Part shown: piece by piece, positions 9,894 through 19,435 of the stretch
Layout of the letters: each line of letters opens with the position of its first letter
Position numbering within the stretch: position 1 is the stretch's first letter
Origin: Rhodocyclales bacterium GT-UBC
GTDB lineage: Bacteria > Pseudomonadota > Gammaproteobacteria > Burkholderiales > Rhodocyclaceae
Reading direction: 5' to 3'
DNA length: 64,000 bases
Assembly: GCA_003583745.1 (NCBI GenBank)
Contig: QXPY01000017.1
Span: forward strand, 24,902 to 88,901
Translations under genes and position numbers: made by a program
Notes under the pieces: model-generated
What the model was told of the DNA's origin: nothing
The model's input: the letters and a program-made list of their open reading frames with translations, nothing else
Databases searched by the model: none

Positions 9894-11362
9894 GCACAGC
9901 TGGCGCAAGCCGGGGCGGCGACCGCACCGGCGGCAGCATCCTGCTCGGCCTGACCCTGGCCCTGCTCGCCTGGCGTTTCTGGGTGATTCCGCAACTCGGC
10001 ATCACGCTTTATGTAGACGAAGCGCAATACTGGACCTGGGCGCAACACCTCGACTGGGGCTACTTCTCCAAGCCCCCCGGTGTCGCCGCACTGATCGCGC
10101 TGTCTACCGCCTTGTTCGGCGACGGCATCCTCGGCGTCAAGGCCCTGGCCATGCTCTGCTATCCGGCCGCCGCCGCGGCCTGCTGGGCCATTGCCCGGCG
10201 CCTCTACGATGCGCGAACGGCCTTCTGGTCGGCTATCGCCATCCTGACGCTGCCCATGTTCAGCTGGCTGGGCCTGTTCGTGTCCACCGACGCCCTGCTC
10301 ACCCTGTTCTGGACGCTCGCCCTGCTCGCCTACCTGCGGGCGCTCGATAGCGACGCCTGGCTCGACTGGCTGCTGCTCGGCCTGGTCTGCGGCCTGGGCC
10401 TGCTCTCCAAATACACCATGGCCGCCTGGCTGGGCGCCGCCTTCCTGCACCTGCTCGCCTTCCACCGGCGCCGCCTGGCGACGGCCAAGCCCTGGCTGGC
10501 AGCCGGCCTCGCCCTGCTGGTGCTAGCTCCGAACATCTACTGGAATTTCACCCACGACTTCCCGACCCTGAAGCACACCGCCGACATCACCCTCAACAAG
10601 AAGGCCGGCGGCGGCCTGCGCGCCGTCGGGGAGTTCTGGGCAGCACAATGGGTTTCGCTAGGACCGATCCTGGGCAGCATCTTCCTGGTCGTGCTGTTCC
10701 AGCTCAAGCAAAGCTGGCGCGACGAGCGCAGCCGACTCCTGCTCTGGTTCGCGCTACCGCTGTGGGCGGTGGTCTCCGCCCAGGCCTTCAAGAGCAGCGC
10801 CAATGCCAACTGGGCCGCCCCGGCCTTCGCGCCGGCCGCCATCGCCGCCGTCGCCTGGCTGCTGCAACGGGAGAAAAAACGCCTGCTGGTCATCGGCCTG
10901 GCGCTCAACCTGCTGCTCGTCGGCATCGTCTATTCCTGGCCCAAGCTGCTCGAACTGGCCAAGGTCAGCAACCCGGCCAAGCGCAATCCATTCACCCGCG
11001 CCCAGGGATGGGATCAGCTGGGCCGCGCACTGCGCCCGATCATGCAGGCTCATCCGGACAGCGTGCTGGTGGCCGACAACCGCACCCTGCTCGCCCACAT
11101 GCTCTACGAACTACGCGACCTGCAGCCGGCCGCCGCCAGCTGGAACCCGAGCGGCGAGGCGAGCGACCACTACAAGCTGACCACCGACCTGCGCCCCTGG
11201 GTCGGCAAGGATGCGATCCTGATCACCCAGGACCAGCCCGGCGAGGAATTCAGCCGCCGCTTCGCCAGCCTCGAACCGCTGGCCAATTTGCAGGCGCCGC
11301 TCGACAGCCTGACGACACGCGACATGAAGGTCTATCTGCTCCGTGGTTTCAAGGGCTACTGA
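9890..11362 (+). CDS. ArnT/PMT-type membrane glycosyltransferase
   Basis: This 490-residue integral membrane protein has about ten or more hydrophobic segments. The hallmark DEAQYWTWAQHLDWGYFSKPP near residues 40-62 is the first periplasmic loop of the GT-39/GT-83 group, with the catalytic Asp-Glu pair. Such enzymes use a polyprenyl-phosphate sugar to modify lipid A, glycans or proteins on the periplasmic side. The start is GTG and overlaps the GT2 stop. Together the two look like a donor-making and donor-using pair. The sugar and acceptor are unknown; aminoarabinose synthesis genes are absent here, so I do not call it arnT. Confidence 0.85.
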   Translation: MSTAGASRGGDRTGGSILLGLTLALLAWRFWVIPQLGITLYVDEAQYWTWAQHLDWGYFSKPPGVAALIALSTALFGDGILGVKALAMLCYPAAAAACWAIARRLYDARTAFWSAIAILTLPMFSWLGLFVSTDALLTLFWTLALLAYLRALDSDAWLDWLLLGLVCGLGLLSKYTMAAWLGAAFLHLLAFHRRRLATAKPWLAAGLALLVLAPNIYWNFTHDFPTLKHTADITLNKKAGGGLRAVGEFWAAQWVSLGPILGSIFLVVLFQLKQSWRDERSRLLLWFALPLWAVVSAQAFKSSANANWAAPAFAPAAIAAVAWLLQREKKRLLVIGLALNLLLVGIVYSWPKLLELAKVSNPAKRNPFTRAQGWDQLGRALRPIMQAHPDSVLVADNRTLLAHMLYELRDLQPAAASWNPSGEASDHYKLTTDLRPWVGKDAILITQDQPGEEFSRRFASLEPLANLQAPLDSLTTRDMKVYLLRGFKGY

Positions 11363-12029
11363 ACTTCGCATCGCGCTGCTGGCATTTGGCCTGCTGGCCG
11401 TGCTTTTTGTCGCCTTTCCGCAACTCGACCTGCTGGCCAGCGGCCTGTTCTACCGCGGTGACGGCCAGTGGGCACTGAACCGCGACGACCTCTGGCTGGC
11501 CATTCCCTACCGCGGCCTGCCGCGCCTCGGCCAGGGACTGCTGATCGGGCTGTTGCTGCTCTGGCTGCTCAGTTTCCTGCCGCGTTTTCCGAAACTGCGC
11601 CTGCGCCGGGCCACCTTCGGCTTCTTGCTGGCTGGCGCGCTGCTCGGCCCGGTTCTGCTGGTCGATGCGACACTGAAGGAACACTCGGGGCGGACACGTC
11701 CGGTCAACACCACCCATTTCGGCGGCAGCAAGCAATTCACCCCGGCCTTCATCCCGGCCGACCAGTGCCAGGCCAATTGCTCCTTCGTCAGCGGCCATGT
11801 CGCCACCGCCGCCTTCGTCATGGCTTTCGGCTGGCTTGGCGCCCCGGCCGTGCGCCGCCGTTGGTTGCTCGGCAGTTTGGTCTGTGGCGGCCTGTTCGCG
11901 CTGGTCCGCATGGTGCCCGGCGGACATTTCCTGTCCGATACCATTTTCGCCTGGTTCGCCACCTACTTCAGCCTGTGGGCGACCGAATGGCTGTTCCGCA
12001 AATTCGGCTGGCTGCCGCCGCTGAAATAA
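11343..12029 (+). CDS. PAP2-family membrane phosphatase
   Basis: The 228-residue protein has several membrane segments and the three phosphatidic acid phosphatase motifs: KEHSGRTRP, FVSGH and RMVPGGHFLSD. The Lys/Arg, His and Arg-His-Asp residues of the active site are all present. Relatives dephosphorylate lipid A, undecaprenyl pyrophosphate or phospholipids on the periplasmic face. The GTG start at 11343 overlaps the glycosyltransferase end by 20 bases. Placed third after two lipid-linked sugar transferases, a role in envelope lipid remodelling (LpxE/LpxF-like) is plausible but inferred. Confidence 0.85.
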   Translation: MVSRATELRIALLAFGLLAVLFVAFPQLDLLASGLFYRGDGQWALNRDDLWLAIPYRGLPRLGQGLLIGLLLLWLLSFLPRFPKLRLRRATFGFLLAGALLGPVLLVDATLKEHSGRTRPVNTTHFGGSKQFTPAFIPADQCQANCSFVSGHVATAAFVMAFGWLGAPAVRRRWLLGSLVCGGLFALVRMVPGGHFLSDTIFAWFATYFSLWATEWLFRKFGWLPPLK

Positions 12030-12042
12030 ACCCCGCGCCGGA

Positions 12043-13368
12043 TCAGGCGCGGATCAGGCCGTACTTCTTCAATTTGTCGTGCAGGGTCGTCCGGGCAATC
12101 TTCAAGGCATCGGCCGTGCGGGCGATATTGCCTTCCTGCTTGGTGAATTCATTGGCGATCAGCACCCGCTCGTAGTTCTCGACCGCCTCGGTCAAGGACT
12201 GGCTGGCCCCGCCCCCGGCCGGCGCGTTGTCGCGACTGATGCCCAGGGCATGGCAGTCGGCGGCATTGCGCAATTCGCGGATGTTGCCCGGCCAGTCCTG
12301 CGCCATCAGGCGGCGCAAGTAGTCGGAGGTCAGCGGCGGCGGCGGCCGGTTGTAGCGTTTGGCGGCTTGCAGCAGGAAGGCGTCGTAGAGCGCCGGAATG
12401 TCTTCGCGCCGTTCGCGCAGCGGCGGCAGTTCGATCCGCACCACATTCAGCCGGTAGTAAAGGTCGGCCCGGAAGCGCCCCTGATCGGACAAGGCGCGCA
12501 GGTCTTCCTTGCTGGCGGCGATGACACGGCAGGAAACCGGGATCTGCTGGTTCGAGCCGAGACGTTCGATGACCCGCTCCTGCAGCACGCGCAGCAGCTT
12601 GATCTGCATGTTCATCGGCATCGACTCCAGCTCGTCGAGGAAAAGCGTGCCGCCGCTGGCATATTCGATCTTGCCGATGCGCCGCTTCTGGGCACCGGTA
12701 AAGGCGCCGGGCTCATGCCCGAACAACTCGCTGTCGAGCAAATTGTCCGCCATTCCGCCGCAGTTCAACGCAACATAGCTTTCCGTCTTGGCACCGGACA
12801 AGTCGTGCAGGCAACGGGCGACCATTTCCTTGCCGGTACCGGTCTCGCCGAAAATCAACACATCGACCGCAGCACTCGCCACATCGAGGATCAACTGCCG
12901 GACCCGGGCCATCTGCGGCGAACGCCCGATCAGCCGGGCCTCGAGATCGTCGCGATGATCCAGGCGGCGGCGCAGGGCCTCGACCTCGAGCACCAGCTCC
13001 CGCTTCTCCAGCGCCCGACGGACGACATCGACCAGGTCGCTGGTCGAAAACGGCTTCTGCATGAAATCGTAGGCGCCGCTGCGCATCGCCTCGACCGCCA
13101 GGGTGACATCGCCGTGGCCGGTGATGATGATCACCGGCAGGTTGGGATCGAGCTGATTGACCCAGCGCAGCAGGCCCATGCCGTCCAAGCCCGGCAAGCG
13201 CATGTCGGTGACGACGATGCCCGGGTAATCTGCGCTGAGCAGACGCTGCCCCTCCTCGGCGCTACCGACAGACTGGACCGGGATACCGGCCAGTTGCATG
13301 GCCTGTTCGCAACCGAGGCGAACATTGGGATCGTCTTCTATAAGCAACACGGATAGGGTCGGCTTCAT
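12043..13368 (-). CDS. Sigma54-dependent response regulator, AauR/DctD-like
   Basis: The 441-residue NtrC-family activator has three parts. The receiver (residues 1-120) has acidic LIEDD and a phospho-acceptor Asp55 in VVTDMRLPG. The AAA+ domain has Walker A GETGTGKE, an intact GAFTGA loop for sigma54 contact, and Walker B GGTLFLDELE. A C-terminal Fis-type helix-turn-helix ends GNIARTADALKIARTTLHDKLKKYGL. The ATG at 13368 overlaps the kinase stop (ATGA). With the acidic amino acid transporter and asparaginase next door, and a sigma54 promoter at 23015, the best functional match is AauR of pseudomonads, though DctD is a close relative. It is transcribed last in the block. Confidence 0.88.
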   Translation of the reverse strand: MKPTLSVLLIEDDPNVRLGCEQAMQLAGIPVQSVGSAEEGQRLLSADYPGIVVTDMRLPGLDGMGLLRWVNQLDPNLPVIIITGHGDVTLAVEAMRSGAYDFMQKPFSTSDLVDVVRRALEKRELVLEVEALRRRLDHRDDLEARLIGRSPQMARVRQLILDVASAAVDVLIFGETGTGKEMVARCLHDLSGAKTESYVALNCGGMADNLLDSELFGHEPGAFTGAQKRRIGKIEYASGGTLFLDELESMPMNMQIKLLRVLQERVIERLGSNQQIPVSCRVIAASKEDLRALSDQGRFRADLYYRLNVVRIELPPLRERREDIPALYDAFLLQAAKRYNRPPPPLTSDYLRRLMAQDWPGNIRELRNAADCHALGISRDNAPAGGGASQSLTEAVENYERVLIANEFTKQEGNIARTADALKIARTTLHDKLKKYGLIRA

Positions 13369-15323
13369 GCCTGTACCTTTTCGCTGGAAGGGGGGAAAGG
13401 AATGAACGGTGCAGCCGGCGGGCTGGCTGGAACCGGCGGCAGCAGCACGACAAAGCGGGCACCGCCGCCCGGCGCCGGCCCGGCCAGCAGGTCGCCGCCA
13501 AAGTCGCGCAGGATGTCGCGTGAAATGACCAAGCCGAGGCCCAGGCCTTCGCCCGGCTGTTTGGTGGTAAAAAAGGGCTCGAACAGGTGCTCCAGCGCCG
13601 TTTCGGTGAAACCGACCCCGCTGTCGGAAACCGCCAGCGCCAGCTTGCCGGAACTCGAATGATCGACGGAAAAGGATAGGCGCCGTACGGGCTCCTCGGC
13701 CATGGCGTCGATCGCGTTGCCGATCAGGTTGACCAGAACCTGTTGCAGACGATTCTGGTCGCACCAGGCGATCCACCGGCCAGCCTCGATGCCGCGCTCG
13801 ACCGTCACCTGCTGCTTGCGCAGGCGTTGATCGAACAGGAAGAGCGCCGCGTCGACCGCCTGCGCCACGTCAACCGCCGCCGGCACGGCCGGCGACTTGC
13901 GGGCAAAAGTCTTGAGCGGCGTGATGATGCCGCCCATCTGCTCGGTAAGCTGGCCGACGATGCCGAGATTCTTCTCCGCCGTCGCCAGGTCGCCGCGATG
14001 CATGAATTCCACGGCATTGGCCGACAAGGTACGGATCGCCCCCAGCGGCTGGCTCAACTCGTGCGTGATGCCGGTCGCCATCTGCCCGAGCACGGCCAAC
14101 TTGGCCGCCTGCACCAGTTCGTCCTGGGCGGCGCGCAAGGTTTGCTCGGCGCGCTGCCGCTCGACCACCTCGCGCTGCAGGCGCTCGACGGCCGTGGACA
14201 GGTCGACGGTACGGGCCGCAACATTGCGCTCCAGTTCCTGGTTGGCCTTTTCCAGCATCGCCTGCGCCTCGCGCCGGCCGCGCGCCACCCGCCGCCGCTG
14301 CCCCATGTACAAGGCCCAGAGCAGCAGGCAGCCGACCGCCGCCATCGCCAGCGCCGCATGCGTCGACGCCTGGACATCGACCGAGCGCAAATCGGAAAAG
14401 ACCAGGATACGCCAGGCCGTTCCCGGCAAATGCCGGCTCAAGGCAAGATAGGCCTTCTTGCTCTGGAAGGAACTGAGCGCATTGTTCGGTTGCCGGGCCA
14501 TGCGGACGACGGTGCCGAACTGGGCATCATCGACGGAAATATCGAGCGACTCGGCCCCCAGTCGCTGACCGGCAAACTGATCGCGGCTGATGCGATCCAG
14601 CATTTCCTGCGGCAGGCTTTGCAGCGTGGCATAACGCCACTCGGGCGGCGAGGCCAGCAACACGATGCCGTTGGCGTCGACAATCAGCGCCGGCGCCTCC
14701 TGCGACAGCCAGCGCCGCTCCAGTTCGCGCAGGCCGGATTTGACAACGGCCACGCCGATCACTTTCCATTCCTGGGTTTCATCGCGAATCGGCAGGGCAA
14801 AGAAATAGCCTGGTTCGTTGCGCACGGTATCCACCGCGTAGTGCCGCTCCGGCGTGCCGCTCACCGCACCGCGGAAGAACGGCATGTAGGACATATCCAT
14901 CCCCAGCATGTTGTCGGAAAAGATCCAGTCGCTGGAGGCCACCACCCGGCCGCCGGTATCGAGCACGAAGATGGCCGGGCCGCCGAGGTGATCGTTGAGC
15001 TTTTGCAGGAAATGATTGGCCGAAGCCTGCAAGACGTCCTGTTTGTCGGGCGGTGCCCGTAGCAGGGCACGAACGTCCGGGCTAAGCTCGACCGCACTGG
15101 GGATCGAGGCATGCCGGGTCACTTCGCTATCGATGGCGGCGGCGAGAATGTCGAGTTGGTGGCTGGCCTCATCCCGCAGATTGCTGAACCCCTGGCGCTC
15201 TGAAATCTTGAAGGTGAGCAGGCCGGTCAGGAGAAAAATCGCGACCACCAGCGCCACGCCCAGGGCGCGATGCGGCTTGGGCAAGCTGACCGGAGGGCTG
15301 GAACTGGATTCAGTCATGGGCAT
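13365..15323 (-). CDS. Sensor histidine kinase, AauS/DctB-like
   Basis: The 652-residue kinase has an N-terminal membrane helix (about 20-38), a periplasmic double-Cache sensor of about 270 residues typical of DctB, a second helix near 320-338, and a coiled coil. A HisKA box ITHELSQPLGAIR has the phosphorylated His near residue 420, and an HATPase domain has NLIGNAIDA, DSGVGF and GEGLGLGLVISRDI. It would phosphorylate the regulator at 12043-13368, with which it overlaps. DctB kinases sense C4-dicarboxylates; the neighbourhood suggests Glu or Asp instead. Only 63 bases separate it from marC upstream, so it may be on the same long transcript. Confidence 0.88.
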   Translation of the reverse strand: MPMTESSSSPPVSLPKPHRALGVALVVAIFLLTGLLTFKISERQGFSNLRDEASHQLDILAAAIDSEVTRHASIPSAVELSPDVRALLRAPPDKQDVLQASANHFLQKLNDHLGGPAIFVLDTGGRVVASSDWIFSDNMLGMDMSYMPFFRGAVSGTPERHYAVDTVRNEPGYFFALPIRDETQEWKVIGVAVVKSGLRELERRWLSQEAPALIVDANGIVLLASPPEWRYATLQSLPQEMLDRISRDQFAGQRLGAESLDISVDDAQFGTVVRMARQPNNALSSFQSKKAYLALSRHLPGTAWRILVFSDLRSVDVQASTHAALAMAAVGCLLLWALYMGQRRRVARGRREAQAMLEKANQELERNVAARTVDLSTAVERLQREVVERQRAEQTLRAAQDELVQAAKLAVLGQMATGITHELSQPLGAIRTLSANAVEFMHRGDLATAEKNLGIVGQLTEQMGGIITPLKTFARKSPAVPAAVDVAQAVDAALFLFDQRLRKQQVTVERGIEAGRWIAWCDQNRLQQVLVNLIGNAIDAMAEEPVRRLSFSVDHSSSGKLALAVSDSGVGFTETALEHLFEPFFTTKQPGEGLGLGLVISRDILRDFGGDLLAGPAPGGGARFVVLLPPVPASPPAAPFIPFPPSSEKVQA

Positions 15324-15386
15324 GCAGACAGGACAGGGCTTTCATTGTAACCGCAGGGCCTGACTGGCACCCGACGCAGCACGCCG

Positions 15387-16031
15387 TCAAGCACCGGCCA
15401 TGAAGGTGCGGATGCCCGAACCGACGAACTGCACGCCGATGCAAATCAACAGAAAGCCGGTCAGACGCGCCACCACGTTGATCCCTTCCGCCCCCAGGCG
15501 GCGCGAGACCCAGCGAGCCGAACGCAAGACGATCCAGATCAGCAGGCAGGTGGCGGCAATCTCGGCCACCGTCGCGGCATAGGCGGTAAATCGGCGCAAG
15601 CCGCCGGACAACTCGGCAATTTCCGAGGAAATCCCGATCACCGTCGCCAGCGCCCCCGGCCCGGCAATGCCCGGCATGGCCAGTGGAAAGAAGGCGAAGC
15701 TGCCGCTGCCGCCGACCAGCGCGGCATCGCTGGTGCCGAACAGCATCCGGTAACCGATCAGGGCGACGGTCAGGCCACCGGCGATACGCAGGGCGCCGAA
15801 GGAAATACCGAATGCCTCGAGGACAAAAACGCCGGAGAACAACCCGACGGCAAGCAACAAGAAGCCGTAGAAGCAGGCCCGCCGGGCCTCGCGCGAAGCC
15901 ACCCCGGCATCGAGATCGGCCGCCAGGGTAAGAAAGACCGGAATCTTGGACAAGGGATTGGTAATCGTCGCCAAGCTGACAAAACCGCCCAAAAAGAAAC
16001 TGAGCAGCAAGCGATTCAAACTGTCATCCAT
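15387..16031 (-). CDS. MarC-family integral membrane protein
   Basis: The 214-residue protein has six predicted membrane helices. The N-terminal NPLSKIPVFL, RIAGGLTVALIGYRML and PLAMPGIAGPGALATVI motifs are typical of MarC/YchE/YhgN. Despite the name, no member has a proven role in multiple antibiotic resistance, and the family's function is unsettled. Here it lies 24 bases after a periplasmic binding protein gene and before the two-component genes, inside the acidic amino acid block. A transport-related role (amino acid or small solute) is inference from this context only. Confidence 0.85.
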   Translation of the reverse strand: MDDSLNRLLLSFFLGGFVSLATITNPLSKIPVFLTLAADLDAGVASREARRACFYGFLLLAVGLFSGVFVLEAFGISFGALRIAGGLTVALIGYRMLFGTSDAALVGGSGSFAFFPLAMPGIAGPGALATVIGISSEIAELSGGLRRFTAYAATVAEIAATCLLIWIVLRSARWVSRRLGAEGINVVARLTGFLLICIGVQFVGSGIRTFMAGA

Positions 16032-16055
16032 GTAGCACTTCTCCAGAAAGCCGGT

Positions 16056-16949
16056 CTAGTCCGGCGCCCAATCGCTCGGATAGCGGAAGGAATTGCGCAA
16101 CAGCCGTCCAATCGGCCAGCGCAGGTTGATGCCGTTCGGGGGAATCGGACGCTCGAACCACTGGCGGTAAATCGTCTCGACCTCGCCATCGAGGATCAGG
16201 CGCTTCATTTCCCGATCGACCAGGGCCTTCAACTCGGGGTCGTCACGGGAAAACATGATGGCCAACGCCTCGACCCGATAGGTTTCATCCAGGATGCGAT
16301 AGCGTTCGGGGTCGGGAGCGGCTGCACGCAGGCTGGCGAGCAGGATGTCGTCCATCATGAAGGCATCGGCTTTGCCGGCCGCCAGCATGGCAAAGGCGGC
16401 GGCATGATCGGGCGCGATTTCCAGGCGGGACTGCAGATTCAACTGGCGGAACAGGGTCTCCGCCGTGGTACCTCGCGTCGTCACTACCACGGCTCGATGC
16501 AGGTCGATATGCCCCTTGATCGGTGAATCGGCTCGCACCATGAAACGCGCCGCGGTCAGGAAGTGAGGCACGGTGAAAGCGACGCGGGCCCGGCGTTCGG
16601 CGTTATTGGTGGTGCTGCCGCACTCCAGGTCGACCTGGCCGTTGACCACGGCATCGAGGCGATTGGCGGAAGTCACCAGACGCATTTCCGTTTTCATTTC
16701 CCGCTTGAGTTGCTTGCCGATAGCGCCGACCAGACGCCGGCACAAGTCGATGCTGTAGCCGACCGGACGCTTGCTTTCATCGAGATAGGAAAAAGGAATC
16801 GATGATTCCCGGTAACCAATGACCACGGTGCCGGTTCGCGCCATGCGCTGCAAGCTGGTCTCGGCGGCCTGGGCCGATTGCGCCGGGAGACCGGCAATCA
16901 GCACGCCGAATGCGGCGGCCAGGGCAAACAGGGTTCTGGACAGGGACAT
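16056..16949 (-). CDS. Second glutamate/aspartate-type periplasmic binding protein
   Basis: The 297-residue protein has a signal peptide ending near AQSAQAAE, then a family 3 solute-binding fold. VIGYRESSIPFSYLDE, PVGYSIDLCRRL, SANRLDAVVNGQVDLECGSTTNN and MMDDILLASL closely parallel the GltI at 22062-22961. It is a paralogue of that gene but has no permease genes of its own. It begins three bases after the chemoreceptor stop, so the two are made together. It could present a ligand to the chemoreceptor, to the ABC permease, or both. Confidence 0.88.
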   Translation of the reverse strand: MSLSRTLFALAAAFGVLIAGLPAQSAQAAETSLQRMARTGTVVIGYRESSIPFSYLDESKRPVGYSIDLCRRLVGAIGKQLKREMKTEMRLVTSANRLDAVVNGQVDLECGSTTNNAERRARVAFTVPHFLTAARFMVRADSPIKGHIDLHRAVVVTTRGTTAETLFRQLNLQSRLEIAPDHAAAFAMLAAGKADAFMMDDILLASLRAAAPDPERYRILDETYRVEALAIMFSRDDPELKALVDREMKRLILDGEVETIYRQWFERPIPPNGINLRWPIGRLLRNSFRYPSDWAPD

Positions 16950-16952
16950 GAT

Positions 16953-18593
16953 TCAAGCGGTGCGAAAACGGGAAATACCGGACTCAAGCGAGGCCGCCAG
17001 GCGATTCAGGTCATTCACGGTCGACGTCATCAAGGCGCTGGCCCGCGCATTCTCGTGGATCATGCGTACCACGCCCTCGATCCGATTGGCGATTTCGCGG
17101 CTGCCATCCGATTGCTGGCGCAGGCTGGACGAAACCTCTTCGATCACCGCCGCGACCTGCTGGTTGCTGCTGGCGATGGCACCGATCGACTCGCCCGCCT
17201 GGCAGGCCATCTGCAGACCATCATCGACCCTTCCGACCGAACGCTGCATCTGCTCCGCCATCGAGCGCGAGCCGTTCTGGATGGCACTGACCATGGCGGC
17301 AATCTCGCTGGCCGAGGCGGTCGTCTTTTCCGCCAACTTGCGCACCTCGTCCGCCACGACGGCAAAGCCGCGGCCGCTCTCGCCGGCCCGCGCCGCTTCG
17401 ATGGCGGCGTTAAGCGCCAGCAGGTTGGTCTGGTCGGCCAGATCGTGGATCACCGAGGTGATCGCCGAAATCTGCTCCGACTCCCGGCCCAGGTTTTCCG
17501 CCGTGGTCGCCGACTCGCTCACCAGTCCGGCGATACGGCGAATTTCCTCGACCATGGCAAGAATCTTCCGGTTACCGCCATCGGCGTCGCGCCCGGCCTG
17601 GCCGGACAATTGCTGTGCATCCTGCCCGAGGCGGGCAATATGGCTGATCCGCGACGACATCTCCTGCAAGGTTTCGGCCATTGCCGTCGTCGCCTGGGAC
17701 TGGGTTTCCGAGCCGCCGCGCACCTCGGCCGCGGCGCCGGACAAGGCACCGACGGCATGTTTGAGTTGAGCCGCCTCCTGGCGGATGGCGCCAAGCGTGG
17801 CGGCCAGCGAGCTGGTCATGGCGAGCGCGGCACCCTGGACACGAACGATCTCGGCACACCCGTCCGGCTCGATGCGGGCAGTCAAATCGCCGGCCGCCAG
17901 ATTCTCCATCAAGCGCGCGGTTGCCTGCAGCGGCTTTCTGACGCTGCTGGTCAGGACGTAGCCCAGCACGCCGGCAATCGCGGCGGCAAGGAGCGCCAGC
18001 AGCAAGGCGAAGCGACTCGTCCGGGCCGATTCGGCGACAATATCGTTGGCCCGCTCGCGACTCTGTGCCTGCACCAGTTGGCGCAATTGATCGATACTGG
18101 CATCGAGCGCCCGCATTGGTGGTGCCGCATCCTGTTGCAGGATGCCCATGGCGACAGCCGAGAGGAACTGCATGGCTTCGGCCATCGCCTTGTCCTGTGC
18201 GGCAAATGCCTTGGCCGACTGATCGGCGATACGCCCGATGATTTGGCGCTCTTCCGGCTCGCCCTGCTCGGCGGCGATTTTTTCCAGGCTGGCGAGGGCG
18301 GCGGCAAAACGGCTTTTTTCCTTGCCATAGCGCTCGGCCTCGCCCTTCATCACTTCGCCATCGGTAAAGATGATGTTGTTGCGCACGCCTTCGCGCATCC
18401 GGGCATAGGCGTAGGCCAATTCAGCAATTTGCTGCTCCTTGGCCAGGGACACGGTGGCGATGCGCCCGGCGGCGGCATCGACCCGACTCAGGCTGAAGGT
18501 GGTCCAGGCGGCGACCACCACGAACAGCCCGACGATCACGGTAAAGGCAAGGGCCAGTTGCTGGCCGATGCCGAGGCGGAATAGCGTTTTCAT
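16953..18593 (-). CDS. Methyl-accepting chemotaxis protein
   Basis: The 546-residue receptor has TM1 at about 11-32 and a periplasmic helical bundle of about 160 residues (4HB type), with TM2 near 195-217. A HAMP domain follows ([26 protein letters not shown]), then a long cytoplasmic signalling rod. The conserved hairpin tip [24 protein letters not shown] and [16 protein letters not shown] binds CheA and CheW. No C-terminal CheR tether (WxxF) is visible. It lies between the ABC ATPase gene and a binding protein paralogue in the acidic amino acid block, suggesting taxis toward Asp/Glu or related compounds. Confidence 0.92.
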   Translation of the reverse strand: MKTLFRLGIGQQLALAFTVIVGLFVVVAAWTTFSLSRVDAAAGRIATVSLAKEQQIAELAYAYARMREGVRNNIIFTDGEVMKGEAERYGKEKSRFAAALASLEKIAAEQGEPEERQIIGRIADQSAKAFAAQDKAMAEAMQFLSAVAMGILQQDAAPPMRALDASIDQLRQLVQAQSRERANDIVAESARTSRFALLLALLAAAIAGVLGYVLTSSVRKPLQATARLMENLAAGDLTARIEPDGCAEIVRVQGAALAMTSSLAATLGAIRQEAAQLKHAVGALSGAAAEVRGGSETQSQATTAMAETLQEMSSRISHIARLGQDAQQLSGQAGRDADGGNRKILAMVEEIRRIAGLVSESATTAENLGRESEQISAITSVIHDLADQTNLLALNAAIEAARAGESGRGFAVVADEVRKLAEKTTASASEIAAMVSAIQNGSRSMAEQMQRSVGRVDDGLQMACQAGESIGAIASSNQQVAAVIEEVSSSLRQQSDGSREIANRIEGVVRMIHENARASALMTSTVNDLNRLAASLESGISRFRTA

Positions 18594-18641
18594 TCGCTTG
18601 CAGTATCCAGGGTGAATGAGCGCGCCCGGTTCTCCGCCCGC

Positions 18642-18675
18642 CGCCTCCCAACAGGCGGGACACAGTCGGGAGGCG
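18642..18675 (-). repeat. Inverted repeat between gltL and the chemoreceptor gene
   Basis: CGCCTCCC at 18642-18649 and GGGAGGCG at 18668-18675 form a perfect 8-base inverted repeat around an 18-base loop. No T run follows, so it looks like an intercistronic mRNA hairpin rather than a full terminator. It may tune expression of the downstream chemoreceptor and sensor genes. Confidence 0.5.
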
Positions 18676-18682
18676 CAGGGTT

Positions 18683-19411
18683 TTAGTGGTGCAGGATCTT
18701 GGCCAGGAACTGCCGCGCACGCTCGGAACGCGGATTGGCAAAGAAGGCTTCCTTGTCGTCATCCTCGACGATGCGCCCCTGGTCCATGAAGATGACGCGA
18801 TTGGCGACGCGGCGGGCAAAGCCCATTTCATGCGTGACGCACATCATGGTCATGCCTTCCTTGGCCAGTTCGGTCATGACGTCGAGCACTTCGTTGACCA
18901 TTTCCGGGTCGAGCGCCGAGGTCGGCTCGTCGAACAGCATGCAGATCGGGTCCATGGCCAGCGCCCGGGCAATCGCCACGCGCTGCTGCTGGCCGCCGGA
19001 AAGCTGGCCGGGAAACTTGTGGGCATGCGCCTTGAGACCGACGCGATCGAGCAACTTCAGGCCCTTTTCGACCGCTTCGTCCTGATTGCGACCGAGCACC
19101 TTGACCTGGGCGATGGCCAGGTTCTGGGTGATGCTCATATGCGGGAACAGTTCAAAGTTCTGGAACACCATGCCGACGCGGGCGCGCAGTTTCGACAGGT
19201 TGGTCTTCGGATCGCCGACCGAGGTGCCATCGACGGTGATGATCCCCGACTGGAACGGCTCCAGGCCATTGACGCACTTGATCAGCGTCGACTTGCCCGA
19301 ACCGGACGGGCCGCAGACGACGATCACCTCGCCCTTGGCAACGCTGGTGGTGCAATCGGTGAGAACCTGGAAGCTGCCGTAATGCTTGCTGACGTTTTCA
19401 ATCTTGATCAT
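18683..19411 (-). CDS. gltL: Glutamate/aspartate ABC transporter ATPase
   Basis: The 242-residue ABC ATPase of the polar amino acid group shows Walker [13 protein letters not shown], signature [15 protein letters not shown], Walker [14 protein letters not shown] and the switch His in [10 protein letters not shown]-loop [10 protein letters not shown] is typical of the GlnQ/GltL branch. It energises uptake through the GltJ/GltK permease just upstream. In Pseudomonas nomenclature this would be aatP. It lies 24 bases after gltK. Confidence 0.95.
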   Translation of the reverse strand: MIKIENVSKHYGSFQVLTDCTTSVAKGEVIVVCGPSGSGKSTLIKCVNGLEPFQSGIITVDGTSVGDPKTNLSKLRARVGMVFQNFELFPHMSITQNLAIAQVKVLGRNQDEAVEKGLKLLDRVGLKAHAHKFPGQLSGGQQQRVAIARALAMDPICMLFDEPTSALDPEMVNEVLDVMTELAKEGMTMMCVTHEMGFARRVANRVIFMDQGRIVEDDDKEAFFANPRSERARQFLAKILHH

Positions 19412-19435
19412 GGAAATTCTCCTTCAGGCTGGCGC

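Noticed and set aside
12079..13356. 425-codon plus-strand frame opposite the response regulator
   Set aside because: It mirrors a well-supported NtrC-family gene; long antisense frames are common in GC-rich DNA.
15366..15380. TGGCACCCGACGCAG as a sigma54 promoter near the sensor kinase
   Set aside because: The GG to GC distance is wrong and it points away from the kinase gene.
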